Notes: generated by a model from the letters alone, not told the origin. Positions 49,329-62,265 are shown, counted from the stretch's first letter. The stretch is DNA of 64,000 bases from Macrotrachela quadricornifera (GCA_022393335.1 JAJEKB010021387.1:598894-662893); one strand, 5' to 3'. Made by a program: numbers and translations.

Positions 49329-49963
49329 ATGGAAACAAAATACAGATTAATGAATAGGAAAACTTCTTTGAAATGTAAATTAATACCATTATTTATTGTC
49401 ATCTATATGATTCTTATCTTAATATCAATTTATTTAATATATCATATCGTATATAATGTTAGACAATATAAATATCTTAAACATCAAGAAAGTATTTCTA
49501 TTGAAACAAAATGTTTATTAGAAAAATATAATATTACGAAGGAAAAATGTAAATTTAGTTTCATTCAAAAACCATGCTTTAGATGTGACTGTTATGATAA
49601 ACAATATAATGTTAATTATCAAATTATTAATGGTACTAAAATAAAGAGCATCATTTATACGAAGAGCTTTTCTAAACAAATTGATAAAAAGGTAAACAGA
49701 TAAATATTTAATTTAATTTAATTGAACTCACTTGAATATTTTCTCCTTATTATTATTTAAAGATTAAATTTGTTTTTTTTTATTTTGTTTAGATTGGCTT
49801 ATATTACAGATGTTATTATGGTAAAACTAATATAACAAATATTATCTGGTCATTGGAATCTATTAAGAAACATCCTTTTAATATTATTCGTGCTTCTGCC
49901 TTTCTTTTAATGACCATTATCTTTGTATTTGCTGCTTCTATATATTTTTTTTCATTCTTTTGA
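49329..49963 (+). CDS. Small protein with two membrane segments and a Cys-rich loop
   Basis: Two exons, 49329-49691 and 49793-49963, are joined in phase 0 by a 101-bp GT-AG intron to give 177 residues. ATG 49329 is chosen because it directly precedes a basic N-terminus and the first membrane segment (PLFIVIYMILILISIYLIY). A loop with six cysteines follows in exon 1 (KCLLEKYNITKEKCKF, PCFRCDCYD) and another in exon 2 (LYYRCYYG). A second membrane segment (FLLMTIIFVFAASIYFF) ends the protein at the C-terminus. N-x-T sites in the loop suit an extracellular position. Length and layout recall BK-channel beta subunits (KCNMB/slo-beta), with C-x-F and PC motifs, but the match is loose and I do not assign it. 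Confidence 0.65.
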
Positions 49964-52066
49964 AAAAAAAACTTATTATTCAGGATACTTTTAAGATCAA
50001 TTATTTTTTTTTTAATAATATCATTTTATGATGAACAAATGATTAAAAAGTATTTCAATTTTGTAAAAAATTTTTTTATTGAAAGATGCACCTTTCAATT
50101 GGTTTGTCTGCGATTCATTAATTTATTATGACCTACGAAACAAAATTATCTACAAAATCCTATAGTCAATATCTCAAATTCGTGTAAATATGATGAATAG
50201 ATCTTGATAAAACATTGTATAGAATATTTATTGTAAAAGTAGAAGATATTGTTGTCTTTCATATGGATACCGTATGCGACGTTCGTTTGAGATTTATTAT
50301 AACACTTGAGTGTATCTACGAAACGTACTAAGTGACTTTAGAAACCAAATTTTCCTCGACAAAACCTATTATGTTACATTCCTTCATAATACATCCATTT
50401 TGAAATATGCTAATCGACTTTTTATAGCTTTTTTTTTTGAATACTTCGTGTTTTTTCGTAGACTTCTCATGAAAGTATCTACTAAAAATTTCTTGTTAAA
50501 AAGTTGTGTTTATTGGATAAATCTGTGTCAGAGACTATAATTAACCAACGAATCGCAATTGAATCACAAGATTGAAATATATATAGAAAACAATGGAAGG
50601 GCCATCGTCTATGTACCATCTGTTACATTAGATGTGCTAATTTACTATTAACTAGGTAAATAGAATGTTAATTAAACTAATTACTGCTATTTGCTCAAAA
50701 ATTCACTGATCAAAGCTATATTTTAAACAATTCAAGAAGTTATAAATTTCATCTTGTGTAGAGAATTCAATGTCCTATTGATTCATTATGAACAACATAA
50801 AACATCAAAGTGTTATCTTAAGCTGTAGATTTTAAATATCCATATGAAAATTTAGAAAAATCTCTATACAATGACACAAGAACAGTTACTCTACCTGTTT
50901 TGTTCAAAAATGCTATACATTTTCCTAAATATTCATGCAAGTTATTATATTATAAATAAGTTGATTTTCACTTTATTTTCATAAATAACTCATCCAAATG
51001 AGAATCAGCTTAGTATAAACAAAGAACAAGTCCTCAGATTTTGATATCACGATTATTCGAGTTTAAGTTGATTATGAAAATCTTCTTCGTGAAACTCATA
51101 GATAAATTATATTTCGATTGATTGCATTAAAAGTTATTCAATCATAATCCAATGTGATTTTGTTTATGGGATGAAGTAGACTGTTGTAACAATTGAAAAA
51201 TTTGATAGCAACTCATTTTCAAAAACATGATGGAATTCATTAGATTTATCTATTGCAGCAATAGAAGATCTTTCAGAGAGTTATCGATTGGGTACTGTAT
51301 GAGTTTTATAAAAGCATTAAAAAATATCTTTAATAAATCTAGATCTAATTTTTGAATCCCAAAATCAATTTACTCTTTTCATTTTATTATGTAAGGATAC
51401 AGAACAAAACTTTAAAAAACATACTAAAGTATTATACAAAAAAGCAATACTAAATCAATATAGTATTATATAACTAAACATCATCTCGTAAGTTATGAAA
51501 GTTTTTTGTGTTATTTTTTGATGAGTATACCGATTATCTATTTATCTACATAATAATGAAAATTGCAGTTTTCCAGCTCTTTCTCTTCATAAGTTATTGC
51601 ATGAGTTCTATTTTTGAATTAAATGCTGTTGCCAAAAAGTCTGCGAGAGAAAAATGTGACTATCACTTATAGGTAATCACTCTCTGCTCACAATACACGG
51701 CCACCTCAATGTAAGATTCTATGCAAACAAAAGTTTGTCGATTCTATTAAAAAGTCATGCATTAATTGATTAACTAATTACAACAATACACGATTTTCAA
51801 ATTTTATGAGAAATAGAGAATCGAATTCTTTCCATGACGGATAGTCCAAAATATCTTGCAAAATCATTCAAAGAAAATTGATAATTTTATCCCAGATTAA
51901 AAGTAGAACCCCTTCTCTTCCTCTACTTGTTTGTAACACTCTCGAATGTGCCACTTCCTACAAAACAAAAATAACAAGAAATGCTTGAAATATATGTTGA
52001 AAAGACAGAACGAACAATTTACATAAGCAAAATGTTGATATTTTTCTAAACGATAACCTCATATTA
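49964..52066. other. Intergenic, no gene seen
   Basis: AT-rich over 2.1 kb with only short unsupported frames (such as 50310-50540). Confidence 0.5.
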
Positions 52067-54009
52067 ATGACTATAAGTGCGACTATACTATCAATGAGAG
52101 CAGAACGAATGCAAGAAACTGGAATGACAATGAATGCTATTTATGTCATCGATCAGGATACAAGACAACAGTTCAACGCTGTTGCCATTCGTCGTCTTAT
52201 TTCGAAACTTGATCGAAGACTCATTCTATTTCTTTTTATTCTCGAAATGAGTTCATATATCAATCGAAATAGTATCGGCATGTATTTTTATGTTGAATCT
52301 TTATTTATCATAGATAATTATTTTTAGGCCATGCTAAACTGATGGGTATTGAAACTGATCTACAGTTAACACCATATGAGAGTAATTGGGCCATTTCAAT
52401 ATTTTTTCTTGCCTATGTGAGAAAATACAATAGTAGATTTTGATTGTTCTAATGTATTTTTTGCTTCAGTTGATCTTTGGAATTCCAAGTAATCTTGTCC
52501 TACGTGTTATTGGACCGACTCCTTATCTATCGTTGAGTACAATAGCATGGGGTAGCATCACTGTTGGTATGGCTTTTGTAAGAAATGCTCGAGAATTGCT
52601 TATCATTCGTTTTCTTCTTGTACGTTAATTAAATCTTGATCAATAATAAAATTCGAAATTTTATTATTGAAGGGTATGGGTGAATCTGGCTATTTTTCAG
52701 GTATTGTTGTTTATTTCTCATTATGGTACTGTAAAAAAGAGCAAACTATGAGAATAGCTATACTCTATGGAGCTGCCATTTTTGCCGGTGCGCTTGCTGG
52801 TATTTTGGTACGTAGTCATGAACCTCATATGATAGAATTAACGATTGTTATTAATGTAGGCTTATAGTTTCACACAGATGGAAGGTATCGGTGGTCTGAA
52901 AGGTTGGCAATGGACATTTTTGCTAGAAGGTTTGCCAAATATTCCACTTGGCATTATAACTTATCTTTTTCTTGGTAGTATACCCAATACTGTTCAATGT
53001 AAGGATTAATAAACGAGACGTAAATATTTTAAATATTTTTGAATATTGAGGGTTGAATAATTGTGAAAAACAACTATTGACAAATCTTCTTCGAGACGAT
53101 GCAGGCGTAGCTAATGGTATATCTACATCATGCACTCGACTTTCATGGCGACAAGTAGGTTATGCTTTTGTAGATTGGCGAATATATTTGTATGCTATGG
53201 TTGGTATCGGCGATTTTGCTGCTTTCAAATTTCTAACTACATATCTTCCTTCACTTGTCAGTGGTATGGTTTCCTCTAAAGCAGACGCACATTTAATGAC
53301 AGCACCACCTTATATCATCACATTCGCATTTTGTTTGTTAATTGGATATTCTTCGTCACATCGACATGAACACAGTTATCATTTGGCATTTTGTCTATTA
53401 TTTTCTCTCGTTGGATTCGTTCTATTATTTTCCTTGATGGATCACGGTAATGTGGCACGCTACGCCAGTGCATGTGTTGCTTGTTGTGGTGCATTCTCAG
53501 CATGTCCTCTTATATTGTCTTGGCTAACACATAATGTTGGTGGTCATACAAAGCGAGCAATAGCCATCGGCTTCGTTGTATCCATAGGTCAAATTGGCGG
53601 AATTGTCATACCTCATGTGAGATCATTGTTTTTAAAAAAAATTTAAATTAGAACACAAAATTGAATTGTAACATGCCAATTGGCATTATATTTGAATTTT
53701 CTTACAATCTAACTCGCAACATTTTGTTTTCTTCTTAGATCTATCATGATGTAGATAAGCTTACTGAACAACGTGGACATTTAATCTGTGGTGGATTACT
53801 TGTCGTTAGTTTAATTGCCACTTTTATTCTACGCTTCTGTTTAATAGTTGAAAATCGAAGACGAGATCATGTATCAATTGATCAATATGATCGTGAAGCA
53901 GCTAACAAAGAATCTTGTGATTGGGTGAGTTACTATTTCAGTTTCTCATTTTAGAATGTTGTTCTTTTTTCATTTTTTTTAGCATCCAGACATACGCTAT
54001 GTTTTATGA
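52067..54009 (+). CDS. MFS permease, Dal5/TNA1-like anion:cation symporter type
   Basis: Eight exons (52067-52277, 52328-52416, 52470-52619, 52673-52807, 52860-52998, 53051-53616, 53739-53924, 53983-54009) give a complete 500-residue frame, the usual length for the family. Landmarks in order are KLDRRLILFLF, SSYINRNSIG, HAKLMGIETDL, SIFFLAY, IFGIPSNLVL, RFLLGMGESGYFSG, YFSLWY, QTMRIA, GIGGLKGWQWTFLLEGLP, TVQWLNNCEKQLL and a C-terminal half with WLTHNVGGHTKRA. These match the allantoate/nicotinate permease group of the ACS family, best known in fungi and bacteria, which moves small carboxylates across the plasma membrane. The family's D-R-x-N-I-G is N-R-N-S-I-G here, losing the usual Asp. Intron 1 is GC-AG (52278-52327). 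The other introns are GT-AG, mostly about 52 bp. The source is inferred to be horizontal transfer followed by intron gain. Confidence 0.85.
52278..52327 (+). other. GC-AG intron in the MFS gene
   Basis: The frame joins correctly (G|GC CAT GCT giving G-H-A-K-L) only if the intron begins GCATGT at 52278. A GT donor two bases on (52280 onward region) would break the frame. GC-AG introns are a known minor class. Confidence 0.6.
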
Positions 54010-54690
54010 CATGAACACATTTCATATTCACAGAGGCGAATTTGAGAATCAAATATTTTTCTGTACATCATTCCTTATATCGACTAGCTCCATAGTTGGT
54101 TATGTACTGAATAAATATTTTATTTCACAGTAATGTAGAAATCGAAAACTCGTTCCAACTCAAAAGACTGTTTTCGGGGAAAATTTCTCAATTTACCTTA
54201 TTCTATGTTTCTAGCTACAAACTTGCATCGCCACATTCCTTTCTCACTCTTTCTCTCTCTGCCTTCAACTCTTTTATTCGTTTAACCACTTTCCTTTTTA
54301 TATTTTTTTTCTTCTAATCGTAAAAAATCAATAATAAAAAAAGGCAACAACGTTATTTGATTTTGTTTTTGTATTTATACATATTTCATGCAATTAGTGA
54401 ATATTGACAAAACAAAAATAAATGTTTTTTTTAATATTCAACATTTGTACTTTTATTGGTGGTGTTATGTGAAGGTTAGGCTATGTACTATTATACTCGG
54501 TATGAATCCGTTGAAATGCAAAAGCAAAACAAATTTACCTTCTCTTAATTTAAAGGTAACCATATACGAGCGGATTTTTTTATATAATTAAGAAGTAAAT
54601 ATGTAATGTGTATGATCAATTTTTCTGTATAGATTAATACTGTTGTATTAAATACTTGCGAGTGTGCATCTTTTCTATTACTGATTTTAG
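54010..54690. other. 3' flank of MFS gene, no gene seen
   Basis: AATAAA at 54333-54338 may be the polyadenylation signal. The open frame at 53921-54133 is an unspliced shadow of the last exons, and that at 54388-54591 is not convincing. Confidence 0.45.
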
Positions 54691-54694
54691 TTTT

Positions 54695-55165
54695 TTTATC
54701 TGTGGACTAGTCTGGATGAGGTAGTAAGACAGACATAAACCATGATAGATTTTTACATAGTCTAGACTAGTCCAGACGTGATTCTGAGACATCTACTGTA
54801 ATCAAAGACTATAAGGATAAAGGATTGCTCGGACGCTTAAGACTAGTCAGACCTTCTTTACTTCCATCAATAGAATAGACTATCAAATAGACCGCTGTCA
54901 TTCTGCTCTACAGACTACATGATCGGACGTCCATCTACAGTAGCGTCCGAATATGCCATCATGACGCCGTGACAATAGTGAAGGTGGACAGGTTATAAGT
55001 TCGAATGTATCTTTCAGCTTATTTTTTTTTACTTCCTGACTAGTCTTAATGTATTTGAAAGATATTTCAGAAAAACGTGACTAGTCAGGATGGGTTGGAG
55101 AGACGTTTAAGACTAGATCTGACGCATATTATGGACATTCCGGACTAGTCATGTCGGTCGTCTTC
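54695..55165. repeat. Cluster of GACTAGTC palindromes
   Basis: The motif ggactagtctgga / agactagtcagac recurs about seven times in both orientations between 54703 and 55155 in GC-richer DNA. It is probably a degenerate non-autonomous element with subterminal motif repeats. I could not fix its ends. Confidence 0.45.
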
Positions 55166-55184
55166 AACTATTTTTTACTTGCCT

Positions 55185-55465
55185 AGGTTAATAAAATACT
55201 TACTGTTATATTTGAATGTCCATATATACCTAAAATAAATGAAAAAAAAATTTTATAAATAAATTACTTACTGTATTATTTGGTTGTCCACATATTTCTG
55301 AAATAAAAAAAAAATTATTTAATAAATAAAATATTTACTGTATTATTTGGATGTCTATATATATTTAAAATAAATAAAGAAAAAATTATTTTCTTAATAA
55401 ATTACTTACTGTATAATTTGGATGTCCACATATATCTAAAATAAATAAAAAGAAAATATTGAAAT
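55185..55465. repeat. About 68-bp tandem repeat, four copies
   Basis: The unit aataaattacttactgtatt, atttggatgtccacatatat, ctaaaataaa plus an A/T-rich spacer occurs four times with few differences and small length changes in the A runs. Confidence 0.75.
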
Positions 55466-55829
55466 AAAAAAATATAACTATTTTATTTTATTATGATCAA
55501 TAATATGGAAACAAAGAGTAAAATTTATTTCAATATATAAATAGTAACTATTCAATATATAGTTCGAAATAATGTAAAACAATATAATTTAAAATGCGTC
55601 ATATTGAATTCTATGTTCTGTTGAATTGTGTGCTGAATTCAATATTTAACAGTATGACCGAGAAATGAATTTCAGTTTACGAATAATCTACGACTGTATA
55701 CGATTATATACTACCGATTACGATCGTGACTTTTCGTCCTGGGTATGGGCGAGTATTTATGCAGAGTCAATGAAATAAAATGCAATATGGGTACCATCTT
55801 CTGCATCAACACCATCATCTGATCAAACA

Positions 55830-56021
55830 ATGTTATTGTCCATTAGATTTATTTGTGTATCTATATTATCATTGATATATATCATATTGGCAATAACAAT
55901 AACAGTAAAAACCATTAGACAATGTTGGCTAAAATTCAAAATATGGCTAAATAGTATAGATGTTGAAAGTATGGCATATAATCCTCTTTTTCAACCACGA
56001 CCGCCTGTCCATGATGAATAA
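55830..56021 (+). CDS. Possible small single-pass membrane protein
   Basis: A 63-codon frame with one hydrophobic segment (FICVSILSLIYIILAITITV) after a short N-terminus, and a basic then Pro-rich tail (FQPRPPVHDE). The frame is open upstream of the ATG to a stop about 45 bp away and could be part of an exon. No homologue is recognised, so treat it as a candidate only. Confidence 0.3.
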   Translation: MLLSIRFICVSILSLIYIILAITITVKTIRQCWLKFKIWLNSIDVESMAYNPLFQPRPPVHDE

Positions 56022-56871
56022 CAATGGTTTCGTTTGTATTTTTTTTCTGAAGATTTTGTTGGTTTTTCTTCTTTTGTGTAACATTTTTTGATAGTATTCA
56101 AATTTGTTGTTATTTTCTAAAAACCAAAAAAAAAATTTTGCTTGCTCTTATTTGAAATGCTTTTATTTCTATTCTTGCTTATATTTTTATTGATTTAATA
56201 ATCTTTTAAAATATTCTCTCATATACATAATATTAAGAAAATCTTTCAAATTATTACATATTAATGTTCTGTCATACTTTTAAATATCTGTAGAATAGCT
56301 TTATTCGATTATGATTATTTACATTAATTCATCTCTTTCTTGTTGATTGATTTCCAATTTTTCTCTTATATCTTGTATTTCATCCTTTACTTGAAGAACA
56401 TCTTAAACTGCTAAAAGAATATTTTGTTTTAAAATGAAACTTTTTTTAATAGATATTCTAAAAGTTTTTTTTTTTATTTCGTATTATTTTGCATCTTTAA
56501 TATATTACGAACATACACTGATGGAATACAATCTTTTATTTAATGAAAATTATTAAAAATAACAAAACAATATTAATTAGATAAATTATTTTTCCCAAAC
56601 ATTTGTTAATTTTTATTTTTTTTTCATTAATATATTAAGAAATTTAATATGATTTTATCCTAAAACATAAAATAATTAAGAAAATTAATAATACTATTAA
56701 TTATAATTCTGAAAATAATGATAAATTTTCAATTTTATCGTACGAATCAATATTTAAATGTTTTACATTAAAGAGATTAACAGTTCTTTTTATATATTCG
56801 AATATCTGTTTTGTTAGGTAGTCATTAGTTAATGTTAATAATGTGACATTTGAAAAATAATATGGATAATT
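56022..56871. other. Very AT-rich spacer, no gene seen
   Basis: Homopolymer-rich, with no supported frame. Confidence 0.5.
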
Positions 56872-57979
56872 TTATTCTAATGAATACTGATATAATGTTA
56901 AATCTGTTACGTTGTTAAACGTATTAATATTGTTTATTAAATTATTCGAATATTTAATACCAGCTAGTCTTACTATATATTTATTTAATAAATAAGGTAT
57001 TGTATAAATACATGCCGAAAATTCATCTATTACATATTCAGTATACCAATGATGTTCTTCCTGCCAAAAGTCGTTTTGAAATTGTTTAAACTTATTAACT
57101 AGAATATCAATATCATTTCCATAATGATCATAAGAAAATATAAACTTGAAAATATTTAAATAAGGTAATAACAATTTTATTATATGTTCCCATTGATAAG
57201 CATCAATTATAGATTCATTTTCTGACGTCAATAATATTAAACTTTTTAAATTTGGCATTTCTTTTAAAAACCCTTCAATAATTGTAAATAAATCTTCAAC
57301 TACATAATCAGATGTATCAATAATTAGTTGTTTTAGATGGCGAGCAGGTTGGTTATTAGAATATATTTTAATGTCTTTTGAATCCTGATGCGAAAATAGT
57401 TTAATATTTAAATATTTTAACATAGGTATACGCTCTAACAATTGATAAATTTCAAGAGAATGACATATAGATATTGTTAAATTAATAATTGGTGAAATTT
57501 CATGAAGAATTTTCACAGAATAATCTAAGTATGGTAATGATAATGTTTGTAATTTAGATAAAGGTAAATCAATTCTTTAAGATTTGCCATTCCAATCTGA
57601 ATAAATTAAATGTAAACAAGATAAATGAGATATAAATGGTAACATTAAATTTAATTTTTCAATACCATTATCATTAAATTCAATTAAAGTTAATGATTGA
57701 AGATTAGAAAATTCTTCAAGTGACAAATATGATAAAAATATTTCTATTTGATAACATGTTGGTATATTTGATTTTTTATTTGGGAATTTAATAATATTTT
57801 ATTACAAAATTTATTAAATATCGATTTATTAATATATTCAAAATTTAATTTTAATGGAATTGAATAAATAAGTCTATTAAAACGATTATTTAATTTATCA
57901 AATGAATTATAAATATCAAATATATTTAAATATCCTAAGCATTCAATTAATATTTCATTATATTTTGTATATCACTCAT
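56872..57979 (-). pseudogene. F-box/LRR pseudogene
   Basis: Read on the minus strand, it has an F-box remnant (NEILIECLGYLNIFDIYNSF, then KLNNRFNRL), a QIEIFLSYLSLEEFSNLQSL region and LRR-like MLKYLNIKLF and MPNLKSLILL. It ends with the bdelloid F-box signature EEHHWYTEYVIDEFSACIYT and Y at the TAA-adjacent end. The copy is broken by a frameshift at the KNQIY junction (near 57750), an in-frame TAA after DWNGKS (near 57580) and a disturbed 5' end (MSDIQN in another frame). The 3' 214 codons remain open. It is intronless, unlike most genes nearby. It belongs to a different F-box subfamily from the 45573 gene. Confidence 0.75.
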
Positions 57980-60900
57980 ATTATAAACGACACATGGTGT
58001 TGAAATAATGTCTATTCGTTTTATTTTTTATAAGAAATGAATTTTTACTATCGTTGAGTTTTATAGTATTTCATATGGACACGTATTATATTACTTAATC
58101 GATACAATATTAACTTAAAAGAATGTGCTTAATTTTTTTTAAGATAGTAGTTAAATCGTAGGTAGAAAAGAGAATGATGAAAAAAAAACCAAGTAATAAG
58201 AAAAATAAGATCATAAATATTGAAATTGAGTGAGTAATAATCTTCCGAGGGTGAGAATGGATATGAGTTACAGTGGACAACTTTCTCATATCAGATGAGG
58301 ATGTAACTTTTTTGCTTGAAAATGGATTTTTGTAGCCCAGAAATGGTTAAAGGAGATAAACCATTTTTTCAAAAACTTCTTTTTTGTCAGATGTTTATTT
58401 AAGGACAAAAATTGGCCATTACGTTGAAATCATGATCTGTTTGGGAGTGTATTGTTCAGTCTATGAACGCTGATACAAGATGGCGTACATAGTTAATACT
58501 AAACTAATATGAAGATATACAACTGGTAAAGATTCCGGATTAATTCTAAGAAAACTCTTTCTAGTACTGGAAAAATATCATATCTCTCGTTTTTTGAAAG
58601 CTTTTCTTTCATAAAGATTACTTTTTTTTTCAGAAAAAAAATATTTTTTTATTAAACATGATTAGATACAACTCGATGAGCCGATCTCGAATATTACCTT
58701 GGTTTTACACCAAAATGATGGTCTCCTTGTAAAAATAAAAACTAGAGAAAAAGAATCGCGGCTTTCGAATAATTTATAGGATCAGCTGTGCTCATTAATT
58801 AATTAGTGAAAGTTGAAGCTCAAGGAAATTATAACATTTTGGGAGATACAAAAAATACAGTATGATGGATTTTTTTGAGTCTATTTTGAGCTGGATCAAA
58901 ATAATTTTTTCACACAATAAAGCATATGAGCTTATCGTTCGTTAAAATTAGCTCCTTATTTTAAAATACAGGTATATTTTTTTGTTATTTACAAGTAACG
59001 TCTATCGATAGTCGATTCACTTGGTCCTAGACCAACAGTGTAATAGTGTAGATATAATTGTTTATTGCTATGAGCCGGTATTTACTATGCTAGGATGTGT
59101 GTATCAGAAGAACTTGATTGTAGTGGTCATCTGATAACTATGGTTGAAACAATGGTACAGGAGATTATAAAGATCATACAGTCATTATGATTTAAATTAG
59201 TCGATTGATCATCGTTTAATTATTTACTGTAATTGATCATTGGTCAATGCTGTAACAACAATTAGATGCTTTATCAAAAAATTAGAATTTTATAGTATGT
59301 ATCCTAACCTTACAATTTCCGAAAAATCCGATAATCGGAATCATATTAAAGAACCACCGGATGCAAATAGAATACGCTAAGGAATCGAGTGTTTTCGACC
59401 GAAATACAGCTAGAAGCCGAGCAGCTCAAACTACTCTCCTGCACTTTTCCTCTGAAACATATCGGAAATCGATAGGATATCCATAAAATATGAAACACTA
59501 GGAAACCAAAAAATTATTCCAACTTCCTCTTAAACCTTGACAGAAACTACGATAGGCTCTAACCGTTTCCGTTGACAAACACAAAAATCCCGCATATTCC
59601 CACGCGATCCAGCGACACAACCTCTATCTAAAGGATTTTCTTTGGATTTTAAATCGATTTTAACTCCTATCTCAGAATACAATTTGCAAAAATAAATATT
59701 TCTGAAGTGTATTTTCTCGAAAGATTTTAAATCGATTTGAAATATATTAAACTTAGTACGGAAGACATTAACTTCACAAAATGAATTTTAGATCCTTGAG
59801 AAATCCTTCACATTAGCATTAATAGATACTCAAAATAATTCTTTTTTTGTGTTACGATTAAGATGAATTGAAGAACAATGAAGATTTTATTTTGGTAAGT
59901 GATTTATGACGTTGTAATAATCTGTTGGAAGCTTGCTTTACGTGGCGGGAACATTCACTGATTCAGCTAAAAAACGATTGATAGATCAAATGGAAGTTAT
60001 TAATACCTGTCATTTAGGTTAGTTATAGACTGTGTTATTGGAAAACGTACCAGAAACAAGTACGGCTAGGATTAGTGCATTATAAATGCAGGGATTGAGC
60101 CAAATTATGTGGAACACATTGGTAAGATTGGCACTAGAAGATGTGCAGAGAAAATTTATAGGAAGTCATATCTGATCCAGTTGGTTCCGTTGTAGTTCCT
60201 ACAAGCCATATTACACAAGGAAGTCCTAGCTTTTTTCTGGACACTTTCCATTGATTTCCAGTGGAATATTATAGGAAAGACACCAGAAAAATCCGGTGCA
60301 AAATATTACTTCCATGAAAATTTCGAAATAGCTTCGAACCGATCGGTTCCTTACTGGATTGTTCGATTTGAGAGGAGAGGGGTAATATCTTATACTGTCG
60401 GTTCGAATAAATTCCAGCTATTGGAATCCTGGAGACTCCAACTGTCGAAAACCAAGAGATATAACATGGATTCTGACAGTTGACATCCGACCAAATTCAG
60501 TTACTAAATGATGTCAGATTGTTCAGGAATTTATCAGGATCCTGTTAGGTAGTTTGGCCTTGGATATGTCAGATCCAACAAAAATAGGTTTTATTGATAG
60601 TTTATATATGATAAGTACATTACATCAATTGACTGCTGATGCTATCATTCCATATTTAACATATAATGCATTCCCAAACAATAAATATCTCTCTTAATAT
60701 ACTTCTCTCATTTCTATTAATTGTTATTTTTCAGGGATTATCTGTTTATAAAATCGATTTTTCTGCTTTTATTTCAATATATCTATAGTTTAATATAAAG
60801 TGAAATTATTTTTTTCTTAAATGTAATAGTGGTAATAATTCAATCAAGATCTTTTATTTTTTTTGTATGTCATCTCAGAACTAAACACTAGAAGCAATCG

Positions 60901-61677
60901 ATATCAGATAATTGATGAATCATGTTTCTTTTTCTATGCATAAAAATATGAATAATCTTTAACGGAGATATGTTGTTGTCTTTGCTTGTACCAACATTTA
61001 CGACCAAAGTAAAAAAAGATATATATATATTCTTCATAATTTTATTCATTTTGCTTTTCAAAATTCTCATTTCCGTCTGAAGGTATGACTTTCAAATCAT
61101 TTTCCTTTCTATTAAACATTGAAATATCAACATTTATTCTGTTGAAATTATTATAAAGCTCTTCAAACATTTCTAATAATTTTTTTTTAGTTTTACTGCA
61201 TCGTCATCAAATATAACTTCAGTATTCTTTTTTCTTTGCTTTTCTTTGTTTAATCTCTTCGCATCGGTTTGAAGTTACTTTCATTTCAAGATTTAGAATT
61301 GCTGTATGAAGAAGCAGAAAAAAGAGATGTTGGAAACGATTTTGTGATTAGATTTTTTACATCAAATATATATACACCAATTCTTTTATTTTATTAATTT
61401 CAAAGTAAGTATACATTATCGTAATAGAAAAAAAAGATATCGATATTTAATTACATTCTAAAAAATGGATTTTTATAACGTTTCATCGCTTATGTTCTCA
61501 TAACTTAATAATCATATTCAGTATTATGTAATTGAAATTTTCTGTGATTTGAATTTCAATGCTAAAAAAATTTGAAGTTTTTAATTTTGATTATTAATTG
61601 ATTTTAGTTTTTGAGTATTTGAAGAAACATAAAAAAAAAGACACAAGTAAATTTAAATATTCTTCATTATTTCAACA
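57980..61677. other. Long intergenic stretch, no gene seen
   Basis: About 3.7 kb without a supported gene. The base composition is less AT-rich at 59330-60590, where I looked for coding frames and inverted ends without success. Repeated ggatc/gatcc motifs near 60400-60590 resemble the patch at 32160-32440. The frame at 60888-61070 (minus) is not convincing. Confidence 0.45.
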
Positions 61678-62265
61678 ATGCATATTCGACGATTTCTTCA
61701 ATGGCTTGATAAAAGAATACATAATTATAATTGTTTTATTCCTGATGAAAATGAATATGAAGATGAAAGTAATGAACCAGAAGATCCAGATGAAGTTATC
61801 CGATATCAAAGATATGCCACTCGTCTTTATGTACCTCTTCTGATAGGTAAACATGATTAAATCATTTGTTTTAAAGAATAAAATACACACATTCATAGTC
61901 TCATTCTACTTCAAATAATTAGAAACACTTGATATTTTCAGAATTTATTATGTTAGTCTTATTTATTTTCAGTAATTTTTTACATACTTTTCTTCATTGC
62001 CTTAATAAATCCACAAATTCGAACAGTCAAAATTTCAAATATCAATCACGATTTGTTTGTTCAACTCTATCGTAAATATGGAGAAACATTACAATGTCCA
62101 TGCAAAAACATAACAATTCCCTACAATAGTTTTGTTTCTACTACAATCGCATTTCATCCAGTATGTTCAAGTATTTTCATTAGTGAAGAATGGATTAAAG
62201 CACTTTATATACCATATGCAAGTACATTTCTAGTAATGGATTTTCGAACAACGGCTAGTTCTCAA
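61678..62265 (+). CDS. Gene D: CPC-motif membrane protein, 3' missing
   Basis: Exon 1, 61678-61846, starts with ATG and gives MHIRRFLQWLDKRIHNYN, an acidic stretch, and RYATRLYVPLLI. It joins in phase 1 to exon 2 (61973-62265), which completes the membrane segment (IFYILFFIALINPQ). Exon 2 then carries LQCPCKNITIPYNSF, AFHPVCSSIFISEEWIKAL and DFRTTASSQ, ending at a phase-0 donor (gtaaga). This matches the N-terminal third of genes A and B. The phase-1 intron inside membrane segment 1 is shared with gene A and absent from gene B. The next exon, expected to begin with an F-x-L-L-x-x-F-C-Q-L-like block, was not found up to 64000. Either a long intron continues beyond the window or the gene is truncated. 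Confidence 0.7.
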
